Positions 52,904-62,462 of a stretch of 64,000 nucleotides of DNA are shown piece by piece. The translations under genes were made by a program, and so were the position numbers. The DNA is from Desulfobulbaceae bacterium UBA2273. GTDB taxonomy: Bacteria; Desulfobacterota; Desulfobulbia; Desulfobulbales; Desulfurivibrionaceae. Position 1 is the stretch's first letter. Each line of letters opens with the position of its first letter. The stretch spans positions 62,001 to 126,000 of the forward strand of contig DDWZ01000022.1 of assembly GCA_002347095.1 (NCBI GenBank), read 5' to 3'. The notes beneath the pieces were generated by a model. It was not told the DNA's origin and did not search any database. It worked only from the letters and a program-made list of their open reading frames with translations.

Positions 52904-54159
52904 TAGATCTTCGCAAGCGCCTGGGCAAGATCGTCGATGATATCCTCCACCGCTTCGATCCCCACGGAAAACCGCACCAGATCCGGGGTGATGGAGAGAT
53001 TCTTCTTCGGCTCCTCGGCAAAGGAGAGGTACTGGCTGGAATAGGGATGGATCACCAGGCTCTTGCAGTCGCCGATGTTGGCCAGGTGATAGACCATCTT
53101 CAAGTTATTGATGAAGCGGAAACAGGCTGCCTGATCCGCCAGGCCGAAGGTCAGCATGCCGCCGAAACCCAAGCCCCCGAACTGTTTTTGCGCCACCCCA
53201 TGCTGGGGATGGTCGGCAAACCCGGGGTAATTCACCCATTGCACCTTGGGCTGCGAGGCGAGAAAACCGGCGACCTTTTCGGCATTGGCCAGGTGGCGCT
53301 CCATCCGCAGGGCCAGGGTGTCCAACCCCAGCATGGTCAAATAGGCATGGAGCGGCGCGGCGGTGGTGCCGAAATTGATGTGCAGCTCCCGCCAGACCCG
53401 GTCCAGATAAGCAAGCTCGCCCTTGCGTTCGACAAAGGGGGCAAAATCGGGAAACCGCTCGCTGCTCCAGTTGAAATTCGCCCCGTCGATCACCACCCCG
53501 CCTGCCGCGTCGCCGTGGCCGCTGAGGTACTTGGTCGTGGAGTGGATGACGATGTCCGCGCCCAGCTCCAGGGGGCGGCACAGGTACGGAGTGGCCAGGG
53601 TATTGTCCACCAGCAGGGGCAACCCGTGGCTGTGGGCGAGTTCCGCTGCCCGGGCCAGGTCCGGCACATCCATCTTCGGGTTGCCGATGGTTTCAAGGTA
53701 GAGAAACCGGGTTTTCCCGTTGATCGCCGCCTCAATGGCCGCCAAATCGGTGGGCTCCACAAAGCGGGCCGTGATCCCGTACTTCTTGAAGACATTGGCA
53801 AAAAGCACATAGGTGGACATGAAGAGCGAGTTGCCGCAGACAAACTCGTCCCCGGCGCGGAGCAGGGCCAAGCAGGCGTTGGTGATCGCCGCCATGCCCG
53901 AAGCCATGAACACCGCGCCGCGGCCGCCTTCGAGTTCGGCCAGCTTCTTTTCCAGCACCCGGTTGGTGGGGTTGGTGAGCCGGGCGTAGATATGCTCGGT
54001 GGTCCGCCCGCCAAAGGTATCGCTCAAGCTCTCCGCCGTCTCGTGGCAATGGGCCGCGGTCTGGAAAATAGGGGGCAGGGTGGCGCCCTGCCACTCCCCC
54101 GGGGTGAGGGCGGCATGGATCACCCGGGTATGAAAATGCATTTTCTTCTCAGTGTCCAT
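52903..54159 (-). CDS. metY: O-acetylhomoserine sulfhydrylase
   Basis: Start at 54159 (MDTEKKMHFHTRVIHAALTP) behind GAGAGG. The 418-residue PLP enzyme has SGMAAITNACLALL, FLYLETIGNPKMDVPDL and the PLP lysine in HSTTKYLSGHGDAAGG. It belongs to the Cys/Met metabolism family; pairing with metX favours direct sulfide incorporation. A CCACATTGTGG palindrome lies upstream near 54240. Confidence 0.9.
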   Translation of the reverse strand: MDTEKKMHFHTRVIHAALTPGEWQGATLPPIFQTAAHCHETAESLSDTFGGRTTEHIYARLTNPTNRVLEKKLAELEGGRGAVFMASGMAAITNACLALLRAGDEFVCGNSLFMSTYVLFANVFKKYGITARFVEPTDLAAIEAAINGKTRFLYLETIGNPKMDVPDLARAAELAHSHGLPLLVDNTLATPYLCRPLELGADIVIHSTTKYLSGHGDAAGGVVIDGANFNWSSERFPDFAPFVERKGELAYLDRVWRELHINFGTTAAPLHAYLTMLGLDTLALRMERHLANAEKVAGFLASQPKVQWVNYPGFADHPQHGVAQKQFGGLGFGGMLTFGLADQAACFRFINNLKMVYHLANIGDCKSLVIHPYSSQYLSFAEEPKKNLSITPDLVRFSVGIEAVEDIIDDLAQALAKI

Positions 54160-54305
54160 GGTGCCTCTCCGGCTCGCTTCGTTTTCGGGGATACAGGATT
54201 GCCTGCGGGGTTTTCCGGCCCAGCTTTTCGAAAAGACTACCACATTGTGGCAGCATGTTCATAGGAAAAAACCGCCGTCATTCTCCATTTTTCACTTTTC
54301 ATTCT

Positions 54306-55175
54306 TCACTTTTTCCCCACCCGGGTAAAATCCGCCAATTGCCCGACCAGCTCGGCATGGATCCTGCCATTGCTCGCCACCACCTCCGGGACATAGGGGG
54401 TATATTCCTCGCCGTCGTAGGTGGTCAACCTGCCCCCGGCCTCGCTCACCAGCAGCATGGCGGCGGCGGTATCCCAGGGCTTGAGGTTGATCTCCCAGAA
54501 GCCATCGGTTCTGCCGCAGGCAAGATAGGCGAGATCAACCGCCGCGGCCCCGGTCCGCCGCACCCCCTGGCATCGCGTCAGCAACCGGGCAAGGACGGCC
54601 ATCACCCCCTCGACCTCCTGGGCAATGGCATAGGGAAAGCCCGTGGCCAAAAGGGAATCCTGCAAGGTTGCCGCCCCGGAAACCTGCATGCCCCGCCCAT
54701 TGAGCCAGGCGCCGCTGCCGAGGCAGGCGCAGAAAAGCTCGTCCTGCATGGGCGCGTACACCACGCCGACCTTGCTGACCGTGCCCACGGCATAGGCGAT
54801 GGACACGGCAAAAAACGGAAAGTCGTGGGCAAAATTGGTGGTGCCGTCCAGGGGGTCGATGATCCAGACCGGACCCTGCGGCAGGTTTTTATAGGAGGAG
54901 TGCGACTCTTCCGCGAGAAAATCGATGCCGGAGCCCGCTTCCCGCAGCATGGCAAGCACGGTCTGCTCCGCGGCCACGTCCGCTTCGGTGACCAGGTCAA
55001 TGCTCCCCTTGTGGGTTATCCGGTGGGGCTTATTGTGCAGGTCTCGCAAGACGCTGCCCGCGGCAAGGGCCGCCCTGGCCGCCGTCCGCAGAATCTCCCC
55101 CAGGGCCGGGTCCTTGCAAGCCGCGACACACCGGGCTATCCTTTCATCCTCGCCTTCGTTTCGAATACCAGCCAT
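54306..55175 (-). CDS. inositol monophosphatase-family protein
   Basis: Start ATG at 55175 behind GGGGAG. The 289-residue product has the IMPase motifs EESHSSY, DPLDGTTNFAHDFPFF and GTAA-like WDTAAAMLLVSEAGG. The metal-binding acids are present. It dephosphorylates inositol phosphate, or fructose-1,6-bisphosphate or PAP, as family members overlap. Confidence 0.9.
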   Translation of the reverse strand: MAGIRNEGEDERIARCVAACKDPALGEILRTAARAALAAGSVLRDLHNKPHRITHKGSIDLVTEADVAAEQTVLAMLREAGSGIDFLAEESHSSYKNLPQGPVWIIDPLDGTTNFAHDFPFFAVSIAYAVGTVSKVGVVYAPMQDELFCACLGSGAWLNGRGMQVSGAATLQDSLLATGFPYAIAQEVEGVMAVLARLLTRCQGVRRTGAAAVDLAYLACGRTDGFWEINLKPWDTAAAMLLVSEAGGRLTTYDGEEYTPYVPEVVASNGRIHAELVGQLADFTRVGKK

Positions 55176-55216
55176 TGTTCTCCCCATAATCGCTCAGATT
55201 CACCTCGTGAAATACC

Positions 55217-56782
55217 ATGCGCACAGCAATCCCCTTTGCAGGATTAGCCGAGTTGCGATACACTGCAAAAAAATCAGCCGGCTCCAATACCACCGGCGCG
55301 AAACCCCGCTCTTTTTTCCAGAGGCAACAGATCCCTTCCGTGTCTTCCCCTGCAAACAAATGGCCCACCTTCCTCATCGTGGCCACCGGCGTCTTCATGT
55401 CCACCCTGGACAGCAGCATGGTGAACATCGCCCTGCCCTTCATCATGGAGGAGTTCCACAGCTCGCTCAGCGACACCCAGTGGGTGGTGATGATTTACCT
55501 TCTCACCATCACAGCCTCCCTCCTTTTCTGGGGCCATCTAGGAGACCGGCTGGGCAGGGGCAGGATATACACCGCCGGATTGTTGATCTTCGGCGTGGGT
55601 TCCCTGGCCTGCGCCTACGCCCCAACCCTCTCCTTCCTGATTTTTGCCAGATTCTGCCAGGCCCTGGGCGGGGCGATGATGATGGCCGCTGGCCCTGCGA
55701 TCATCAAGGAAACCTTTCCTAAAGAACAGTTGGGCCGCGGCCTGGGGTTGATCGGCATGGCCGTTTCCCTCGGCCTGATGAGCGGCCCGAGCCTGGGGGG
55801 ATTTTTGCTCGGACTCGCTTCCTGGCGCGTCCTTTTCTTTATCACGGTCCCGCTGGGGCTGATCTTCGCCTTCCTCGCCATCCGGATACTGCCCGGTCCG
55901 GCCAGGCGATACACCGGCCCGCTGGACTGGCTTGGCAGCCTGGCCTGGGCCACCGCCCTTGTTCTTTTTTGCCTGACCCTGGCCCATGCCTCCTCGGCCA
56001 ACTGGTCAGCCACCCGGTTGCTCCTCACCGGCACGGCCGGGACGGGCGCCCTGTGCTGCTTTGTCGCCGTCGAATCCCGGCTGCCCCATCCGCTGCTGTC
56101 CTTGGCGCTTTTTCGCAACCGTCACTTCAGCCTGGCCATAACCAGCGCCGTGCTTTCCTTCATGGTGCTCTTTGCCGTAATCCTGCTCATCCCGTTTCAT
56201 CTCGACCGCATCCTCGGGTTGCCGCCTTCGAAAATAGGCATGGTCATGCTGGCCATTCCCTCCTCGATCCTGCTGGTCTCCCCCCTGGCCGGCTGGCTTT
56301 CCGATTATGTCGGGGCGCGATTCATCTCCACCCTGGGGCTGAGCGTCTCCACCCTGGGGGTGTTGCTGCTCACCACGATTGAAGCCGCAACCTCGCCGCT
56401 GATTATTGCCGGGCATTTGATGTTGCTTGGCCTGGGCCAGGCCCTGTTTTTGTCGCCAAACAGCGCCTCGGTCTTAAGCCACGTGGAGGCCGACAAAGCG
56501 GGAGCAGCCGCGGCCCTGCTGGCCACGGCAAGAAATCTGGGCATGCTCCTGGGCATCGCCCAGGCCGCCCTGCTTTTCTCCCTGTTTTTTCGCGGAGAAA
56601 CCAACGGCCTCGACTTGCGGGATTTCAGGCCGGAACATACCGCCTCCTTCCTGACTGCCCTGCACGCAACCTTGCTGGGAGCAGCCCTGAGCGGCCTGCT
56701 CGGCATCACCGCCTCCTGGCTCCGGGGCAACGTTACACCCCAAACCCCTCCTGCCGTCAGGCCTCCAGATCAACGATCCTGA
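55217..56782 (+). CDS. MFS drug-proton antiporter of the DHA2 (EmrB-like) family
   Basis: The 521-residue frame has about 14 predicted helices, with TLDSSMVNIALPF and the motif-A loop GHLGDRLGRGRIY, and GMAVSLGLMSGPSLGGFLL (motif C). This is typical of 14-TM efflux pumps. The N-terminal about 50 residues before the first helix are atypical, so the true start may be downstream. Its end overlaps the convergent gene by 26 bp. Confidence 0.85.
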   Translation: MRTAIPFAGLAELRYTAKKSAGSNTTGAKPRSFFQRQQIPSVSSPANKWPTFLIVATGVFMSTLDSSMVNIALPFIMEEFHSSLSDTQWVVMIYLLTITASLLFWGHLGDRLGRGRIYTAGLLIFGVGSLACAYAPTLSFLIFARFCQALGGAMMMAAGPAIIKETFPKEQLGRGLGLIGMAVSLGLMSGPSLGGFLLGLASWRVLFFITVPLGLIFAFLAIRILPGPARRYTGPLDWLGSLAWATALVLFCLTLAHASSANWSATRLLLTGTAGTGALCCFVAVESRLPHPLLSLALFRNRHFSLAITSAVLSFMVLFAVILLIPFHLDRILGLPPSKIGMVMLAIPSSILLVSPLAGWLSDYVGARFISTLGLSVSTLGVLLLTTIEAATSPLIIAGHLMLLGLGQALFLSPNSASVLSHVEADKAGAAAALLATARNLGMLLGIAQAALLFSLFFRGETNGLDLRDFRPEHTASFLTALHATLLGAALSGLLGITASWLRGNVTPQTPPAVRPPDQRS

Positions 56783-57833
56783 CACTCTCCAATTGCGCCG
56801 CAGCCTCCATCCCGGACTTCAATGATTCCAGCATGGAACCTTTGGCGACCCGGCAGGAAAAATGGACCGTTTCGTAACCGAGCTTACCCAGCAGCTCGTC
56901 CAGCTCACCGAGTTGCGGAGCCAAATACTCCCGCACCGCTTCGGTGCCCACGACACACTCCCCTTGCAGGGAACGGTCCTTGACCCGGATCTGGATCTGC
57001 ACCTCCCCCAACCGGCTCATCTCCAAAAAAAATGAGAGCGCGTAGCCCCGCTCTTCGCCGGTTGCCGCCTGATCCTCCCCGCTGTCCAGGGTGAAAAGCC
57101 ACTGTCCCACCCCGGCGCCCATGGCAAAAAGGCAGGGGAAGAGGAGAAATTGCGTCTGTTGGGGTGAAGCGGGCAGGACATTGATTTCGCCCTGTAATTC
57201 CAGGAGCAGCCCGAGCTTCTGCATGGCGGCGGCGTTTGGTTTGCCGAGAATCGCGGTCTTGTCCGCAGTCAGGAGGGCAAGCAGCTCCTGGAGCTTCCCC
57301 CCCTCCTGGCTTGAGCCGCTCTCCTCCCCAACGGCGCCGCTGCCCAGCATGCTCAAGAGACGGATGATCCGGTCCGGGTCGGGTTCCGCCCCCACGGCGG
57401 TATTGGCGAAATTCTGGAGCATCCCGGCCTGCTCGGCCAGACCCTTTTCCGCGTCCGCAAGAAAGGCGAGCCCGAGCAAGGCCCGCAAACCTTTGCCCAT
57501 GGCGGCGGGATCGGCACAGTACTGACGCAGAAACTCCTGGGTTGCGCCTTTCTTGTCGGCCACCCGCAGCCACAGGGGCTCGGTTTGCCGCACCTCCAGC
57601 CACAGCGTGCTGCCCGGTTTCAGCGCCACCTCGCTTCTCGCCTCGACGAGCTGCCCGCCGATATCGAGCACCACCTTGCCCTCCGGGGTAATCCCGGTTA
57701 CCTCGCCCCGGACCAATTGCCCCTGTCCGAACAACACCGAGGCAGGCAACCCCGGCTTGGGCGCGCCTTCACTCCGGTCCGCAGCCGGCACTTGTATCCC
57801 CTTGGCCACAAAGGGGGATCCTCCAATTTTCAT
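56757..57833 (-). CDS. FliK-like C-terminal domain protein, orphan
   Basis: The 358-residue product has an unrecognised N-terminal part and a C-terminal segment (LSFFLEMSRLGEVQIQIRVK followed by VREYLAPQLGELDELLGKLGYE) like the flagellar hook-length control domain Flg_hook. No flagellar genes adjoin. It may serve hook-length control from outside a flagellar cluster. The match is by eye. Confidence 0.6.
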   Translation of the reverse strand: MKIGGSPFVAKGIQVPAADRSEGAPKPGLPASVLFGQGQLVRGEVTGITPEGKVVLDIGGQLVEARSEVALKPGSTLWLEVRQTEPLWLRVADKKGATQEFLRQYCADPAAMGKGLRALLGLAFLADAEKGLAEQAGMLQNFANTAVGAEPDPDRIIRLLSMLGSGAVGEESGSSQEGGKLQELLALLTADKTAILGKPNAAAMQKLGLLLELQGEINVLPASPQQTQFLLFPCLFAMGAGVGQWLFTLDSGEDQAATGEERGYALSFFLEMSRLGEVQIQIRVKDRSLQGECVVGTEAVREYLAPQLGELDELLGKLGYETVHFSCRVAKGSMLESLKSGMEAAAQLESVRIVDLEA

Positions 57834-57889
57834 GCGTAAACCGCCTTGTCTGCCTGATTCAGGAGATGTTCGGGAAAAAATCGCGGGAG

Positions 57890-59827
57890 TTACTGGAGAG
57901 GCAGAACCACCTGAACTTCCAGACCGCCGCCCGGATGGGGCTTGAGGGAAAAACTGCCGCCATGGGCACGGACAATTCGTTCCACCAGGGTCAACCCCAT
58001 GCCGGTCCCATAGGTTTTCGTGGTAAAGAATGGATCCTTGGCCTTGTCCAGATAGGATTCAGGGATCCCGGGGCCGGTGTCGATGACCGAAACAACGGCT
58101 TGCCCTTCGACAACGGAGACGAGGATGGTCAACCTGCCCCCATCACCCATGGCCTCCACCGCATTCTTGAACAGATGGAGAAACACCAGGCGGATCTGGT
58201 GCATGTCTCCCTGGACCACCGGCTCCACCGGAGGACATTCCATCTCCCAGGTAACGCCGTGTTTCGTCATGCTCGACTGGAGCAGGAGAGCCGTTTTCCT
58301 GATCAGCTCGCAGAGCGTGAGTTCCTCCTTGTGGATCTCGCCCTGCCCCACAAAGTCAAAGAGATCCTCCAGGGTGGATTCCACCCGCTCCGTTTCGTGG
58401 ATAATGACATTGAGATATTTTTCCCACTCGGCATCGACATTTTTTTTCCTCAGGATACGGGAGACCCCGCCGATGGAGGTGATGGGGTTTCTGATGATGT
58501 GGACCAATTGGGCCGCCATGTGACCCAGGGCGGAATACCGCTCCGCCTCGACCAGCAAGTCCTTGTTCCGGTCAAGCTCCTGGTTAGCCGCCTCAAGCTC
58601 CGCCACCTTCTGCTGCATCTCGTTGTACAGATGGCTCTGTTCGATGGCGAGGCTGGCCTGGCTGGCAAAAAGCTCCAGGGCGCCGACATGGCTGTCCTCA
58701 ATGAACCGCCGGGTCACATAATTGTCGGCGATGATTACCCCGAAGGCCCGGCCGGGAGAATACAGCGGCACCACGACAAAGGCATCCTCATCAAGGATAT
58801 TGATGAGATCCCTGGGCACGCCAAGGTCGGGAAAACCAGCCTCCGCCCTGTCCCTGCGCTCACGAACCTTGCCCCCGTTGTGCCTTCTGTTATTTCCGAG
58901 GCGCCGCTCAATGGGCATCGGCACCCAGCCGTTTTCCGGCGAAACCCTGAAGCTCCTCCGGCTCAGCACGGAATTGATCAGGATATTGCCGGTCTCCTCG
59001 GCCGAAACCACCAGATTCCGGGCTATGGCATTGACCGCTGCATCATGGCTCTTGCTGGTTTCCTTAAGATTGTCAACGATCTCCAGAAAATTAAGATCCC
59101 GCTCCTCGATCTCCTCCCAGACCCGCCCCGCCTCCTCCCGGGAACTCGGGCCAATGGCCATCTTCCCCCGCAAAAACCGGCCATCCGCATCGAACATAAG
59201 CAAAAACGCCCGGTTGAAGCCCAAACCTTCCCGGGAGGTGATCCCCACCAAAACCGCGCGCAGGATCTGGTCGAGCTCCACGGTGCTCAGATAGACGCTG
59301 TTCATCTTCACCGACAACTGATGCAGGAGCTGGATTCTGAAATGCGCCTCCTCCAGCTCCTCATGGTATTTGCGGTTTTCAAATACCAGCCGCCGCTTTT
59401 CCAGGGCCTTGCGCGCCACATGGAATATTTCCTCAAACTGCACCGGTTTGGACAGATAGTCCGTGGCGCCCTTGCGCATGCAGTCCAAAACCACCCGCAG
59501 CTCGGAAACACCGGTGAGCATCACCACCGCGGCATCGGGATATTGGTCTATGATTCGAGGCAGAAGGGAGAGGCCATCGGTATCAGGAAGACCGATGTCA
59601 AGAAGGACCAGGGCCACGTTGCGGGAGGCCAGCACCTGCATAAGCTCGGTCGCCGAGGCGCATTCCGCCACGGCCAGCCCATGCTCTTCGAAATAGATCC
59701 TGAGCGGTTCGCGGATTGCCGCGTCATCATCAACAATGGCGATAACCTCGCCGTTTTGCAGCAGTTGCCCCAGGGAAAGAGAGACATGGTGATGTAATCC
59801 GGAAACCGCCTCGACCATTAGAAACAC
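57890..59827 (-). CDS. receiver-GAF-histidine kinase fusion
   Basis: The 645-residue soluble protein starts with a CheY-like receiver (IVDDDAA, LLDIGLPDTDG, MLTGVSE, SKPVQ; about 28-150). A GAF domain (about 170-410) precedes HisKA with LGHMAAQLVHIIRNPITSIGG and HATPase (DTGPGIPESY, GTGMGLTLVERIVRAHGG). No transmembrane helix is present. The receiver at the N terminus makes it a relay kinase. No partner gene adjoins. Confidence 0.9.
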   Translation of the reverse strand: MFLMVEAVSGLHHHVSLSLGQLLQNGEVIAIVDDDAAIREPLRIYFEEHGLAVAECASATELMQVLASRNVALVLLDIGLPDTDGLSLLPRIIDQYPDAAVVMLTGVSELRVVLDCMRKGATDYLSKPVQFEEIFHVARKALEKRRLVFENRKYHEELEEAHFRIQLLHQLSVKMNSVYLSTVELDQILRAVLVGITSREGLGFNRAFLLMFDADGRFLRGKMAIGPSSREEAGRVWEEIEERDLNFLEIVDNLKETSKSHDAAVNAIARNLVVSAEETGNILINSVLSRRSFRVSPENGWVPMPIERRLGNNRRHNGGKVRERRDRAEAGFPDLGVPRDLINILDEDAFVVVPLYSPGRAFGVIIADNYVTRRFIEDSHVGALELFASQASLAIEQSHLYNEMQQKVAELEAANQELDRNKDLLVEAERYSALGHMAAQLVHIIRNPITSIGGVSRILRKKNVDAEWEKYLNVIIHETERVESTLEDLFDFVGQGEIHKEELTLCELIRKTALLLQSSMTKHGVTWEMECPPVEPVVQGDMHQIRLVFLHLFKNAVEAMGDGGRLTILVSVVEGQAVVSVIDTGPGIPESYLDKAKDPFFTTKTYGTGMGLTLVERIVRAHGGSFSLKPHPGGGLEVQVVLPLQ

Positions 59828-59997
59828 CCTGCGGACAAAAAACGCTGCGCCTCGGCATGAGGATTAAGGCCCGTCACAATCTTTACATATCAAAATACTT
59901 TTTTGCGCAACGGCTTACCACAATGCTAGGACGACAGGCAAAGCACTGTCAAGGGAAATAACCTGAGCCTGACAGGCCGCGGAGCCAAAGGGCGGAC

Positions 59998-60037
59998 AAA
60001 AAAAATCGCATTCCCCGAAGCACCCGGGGAATGCGAT
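59998..60037 (-). terminator. terminator of the yedE gene
   Basis: ATCGCATTCCCCG, a short loop, CGGGGAATGCGAT and, on the minus strand, eight T. It lies 38 bp after the yedE stop. The other part of 59828-60074 is the AT-rich promoter region of the kinase gene. Confidence 0.88.
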
Positions 60038-60074
60038 CCATCATCACCCATGCCGACCAGCGGCATGATGAACG

Positions 60075-61337
60075 TTACATCTCAACCATCAGCTTGCCGG
60101 TATCCTCATTCCAACTGACGATGAGGTACCAGAGGCACATGGCCAGAGCGATCACCGCCAGGGTGCCGCCGTATCCCAAAAAGGTGTCCGGCATGTAGAT
60201 CCACTGGCCGAGCAATCCGCTTTCCTCGGCAGTACCTTCCCAGCCCCATTCCTTAAACTTCGGGGTCAGAATGGCATTGGACACGCCGAAGGTGACAACG
60301 GTCAGCCACAGTTTGACCTGGCCTTCGCCCACCCGCCAGAGGCTGCCGGAACCGCAGCCGCCCGCCAGCATGGCGCCAAGCCCGAAGACAAGCCCGCCGA
60401 ACACCCCGCCGAAACCAAAGGTGCCGCGCACATAATGCACCGGCTCACGGAGCCCGGTGGCCTTGACCACCGCGACGCCGACGGCAAGGAGCAGGATGCT
60501 CACCATGACGCCCCGCGCCAAGGTCCAATCGCCGGTCATGTGCGGCTCACGGAAAGCCTGCACCATGCACCAGCGGCCGCGCTGCATGGTGTAGCCGATC
60601 GCGGCGGCAATGAGCAGCAGGCCGCTCAAACCGCCGGCAATGCCAAGATAGTCCTCTTCGCCGAGGTTGTCATAGTCCGCCACATGGATAACCTGATCCC
60701 CATAGGCATAGGCGCCCCAGATCAAGCCAACCAGGGCCAGGATGCCGAGGATCCTCCGCATGAGTACCGGGACCTCGATGGTCTTGGCGCCGCCGGCCCC
60801 CCAGGAGATGTTCTCCATCTCCCAGTAGATGTATTTGAGACCAAGGAGCACGCCCATTATCAGGCCCAGCCACATGGCAAAGCCGTTGGCGGCCAGATTG
60901 CCGATGGCGTTGTACATGCCGCCCACGTTGCAGCCGCCGGCAAAGGCGGAACCGACGCCCATGAGCACACCGGCCACCAGCCCCTTGACCATCTCCAGGA
61001 CCGGCGGGATGCGGATGTCGAAGTTGTCACCCAGATTGGCGGACAAAAAGGCCCCGGCCACGAAACCGATGCCTATCACCGAGCCGGTGTCGAGCAGGGC
61101 GCTCTTGGGAGCGGCAGCCTCCCACAGGCCGATGGTATCCCACAGGCCGAGCCCGTAGATGATCCATTCCCCCCAGTTCCGAATGGCGCCAACCGCACCC
61201 CACGGCCGAGCCCAGACCAGAATCAGCACGCTCAAAAAAGCGACGATGATCCCGGACGTGACGGAGTTCCACTCGTCCTTGCACAGCTTTTTGTACAGCC
61301 CCTTGACCTTACTCCCCATAACGCTTTCTTCGCCCAT
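60075..61337 (-). CDS. YedE-like sulfur/selenium transporter of YTD-type cluster
   Basis: The 420-residue membrane protein has two YeeE/YedE repeat halves, with FAGGCNVGGMYNAIGN and LAGGCGSGSLWRVGEGQVK, each carrying a conserved Cys. It likely passes thiosulfate, sulfite or similar. It is divergent from tusA, separated by a 468-bp intergenic region. YedE-like with TusA and DsrE-like genes defines the cluster associated with sulfur disproportionation. A GAGGAGG precedes its ATG. Confidence 0.9.
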   Translation of the reverse strand: MGEESVMGSKVKGLYKKLCKDEWNSVTSGIIVAFLSVLILVWARPWGAVGAIRNWGEWIIYGLGLWDTIGLWEAAAPKSALLDTGSVIGIGFVAGAFLSANLGDNFDIRIPPVLEMVKGLVAGVLMGVGSAFAGGCNVGGMYNAIGNLAANGFAMWLGLIMGVLLGLKYIYWEMENISWGAGGAKTIEVPVLMRRILGILALVGLIWGAYAYGDQVIHVADYDNLGEEDYLGIAGGLSGLLLIAAAIGYTMQRGRWCMVQAFREPHMTGDWTLARGVMVSILLLAVGVAVVKATGLREPVHYVRGTFGFGGVFGGLVFGLGAMLAGGCGSGSLWRVGEGQVKLWLTVVTFGVSNAILTPKFKEWGWEGTAEESGLLGQWIYMPDTFLGYGGTLAVIALAMCLWYLIVSWNEDTGKLMVEM

Positions 61338-61475
61338 TCCAGACCTCCTCTCCCATTTTTTTGCAAATAATTACAAAACGATAAGCCTGCCATCCAAAAA
61401 ACGAAAAAACCCGTTGAAATTGTCAGGACAATACTGTGACTGTACCGATAACCCCCTTTACCCGTGCCTTAAAAT

Positions 61476-61493
61476 TTTGTCAAGTTTGACAAA
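61476..61493. promoter_or_regulatory. palindromic operator between yedE and tusA
   Basis: TTTGTCAA-GT-TTGACAAA, perfect 8-bp arms. It lies between the divergent genes; the remainder of 61338-61805 shows a hairpin at 61693-61714 and a TATAAT at 61728-61733. Confidence 0.55.
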
Positions 61494-61692
61494 CCATTTT
61501 CCCGGATTCGCCCCCGGTATCCCCAATGCATCCATGCCCCCCATGCAGTATAATCTTCTTGAATTATGGCCTCTTTTTCCCCCTGTCGCCCCATGAACCG
61601 CCATTCACAAATTCCCTTGACAGGCCCCATGAATATTGGTAGAGACCCAATGGTACATGAAAGAGCCTTGAGTGTTTTTTTATGTAAAAAAA

Positions 61693-61714
61693 ATCCCGCC
61701 AAGCCTGGTGGGAT
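61693..61714. terminator. hairpin with T run on minus strand, upstream of tusA
   Basis: ATCCCGCC, AAGCCT, GGTGGGAT. On the minus strand eight T follow, as in a terminator. It may insulate yedE from reverse transcription or act as an attenuator near the tusA promoter. Confidence 0.45.
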
Positions 61715-61727
61715 CCGAGTTGCCGTG

Positions 61728-61733
61728 TATAAT
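61728..61733 (+). promoter_or_regulatory. candidate -10 of the tusA operon
   Basis: TATAAT occurs 73 bp before the tusA ATG. No good -35 at 17 bp; activation is possible. Confidence 0.4.
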
Positions 61734-61805
61734 TCGCTGGCACTTATTTCTTAAATTTTTTGAGTTTGCAGAAATTACCCCTACACCCTTTTTAAGGAGG
61801 AAACC

Positions 61806-62066
61806 ATGAGCGACGATATTAAAGTAGCCCCCGATGGTATCACCCCGACCCGCACCCTGGATGCAAAAGGCCTGAGCTGCCCCATGCCCCTGTTGCGCAC
61901 CAAGAAAGAGATGGACAAGATCAACGCCGGCGAGATCCTGGAGATCCTCGGCACCGATCCCGGCTCCCGCAACGACCTGCCCGGCTGGTGCACCCGTTCC
62001 GGCCATGTCTACCTGGGCGAAAAGGAAGATTCCGGCTTCATCCGCTTCTACCTCCAGAAAAAATAA
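61806..62066 (+). CDS. tusA: TusA-family sulfur carrier protein
   Basis: The 86-residue product has the TusA motif LDAKGLSCPMPLLRTKKEMD, with the sulfur-accepting Cys25 in CPMP. It carries persulfide sulfur to partners. A strong AAGGAGG precedes the ATG. It heads a four-gene run with DsrE/F/H-like proteins and opposes yedE. Confidence 0.93.
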   Translation: MSDDIKVAPDGITPTRTLDAKGLSCPMPLLRTKKEMDKINAGEILEILGTDPGSRNDLPGWCTRSGHVYLGEKEDSGFIRFYLQKK

Positions 62067-62137
62067 GCTTTTTTACTCCACACGACGCGGCCAGGGCACA
62101 AGCCCCGCGCCTTCAATTTTGCATCAGGAGACAGGAA

Positions 62138-62452
62138 ATGGCTAAAAGTTTAGGTATTTTTGTTACCTCCCCCCAGAACATGCGCCATGTCATGGGGATC
62201 ACCAAGGCCGCCAAGGCCAAGGGCTCCAAGGTTAAGGTTTTCTTCAGTTGGTACGCCGTTCATCTGACCAAGTGCCCGGAGTTCCCGGCGCTCTGCGAGC
62301 TGGCGGACGACGTGTCCATCTGCGTGGACAGCTACAAGAACGCAGGCTATGATCCCGCCGATATTCCCAAGGGTCTTGAGGCCAAGAAGATGGCTACCCA
62401 GTCCCAGCATGGCGAAATCATCGAAGACTACGAATGCTACCTGACCTTATAA
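62138..62452 (+). CDS. DsrE/TusD-like sulfur transfer protein
   Basis: The 104-residue product starts MAKSLGIFVTSPQNMRHVMG and follows the DsrE fold (beta strand, long helix, VKVFFSWYAVHLT). It has four cysteines (about 46, 53, 62 and 100) that could carry persulfide. The start follows CAGGAGAC. It likely exchanges sulfur with TusA. Confidence 0.82.
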   Translation: MAKSLGIFVTSPQNMRHVMGITKAAKAKGSKVKVFFSWYAVHLTKCPEFPALCELADDVSICVDSYKNAGYDPADIPKGLEAKKMATQSQHGEIIEDYECYLTL

Positions 62453-62462
62453 GGAGAGAACC

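Noticed and set aside
54160..54305. SAM or SAH riboswitch before metY.
   Set aside because: No conserved core or pseudoknot pattern was found; only a short CCACATTGTGG palindrome is present.
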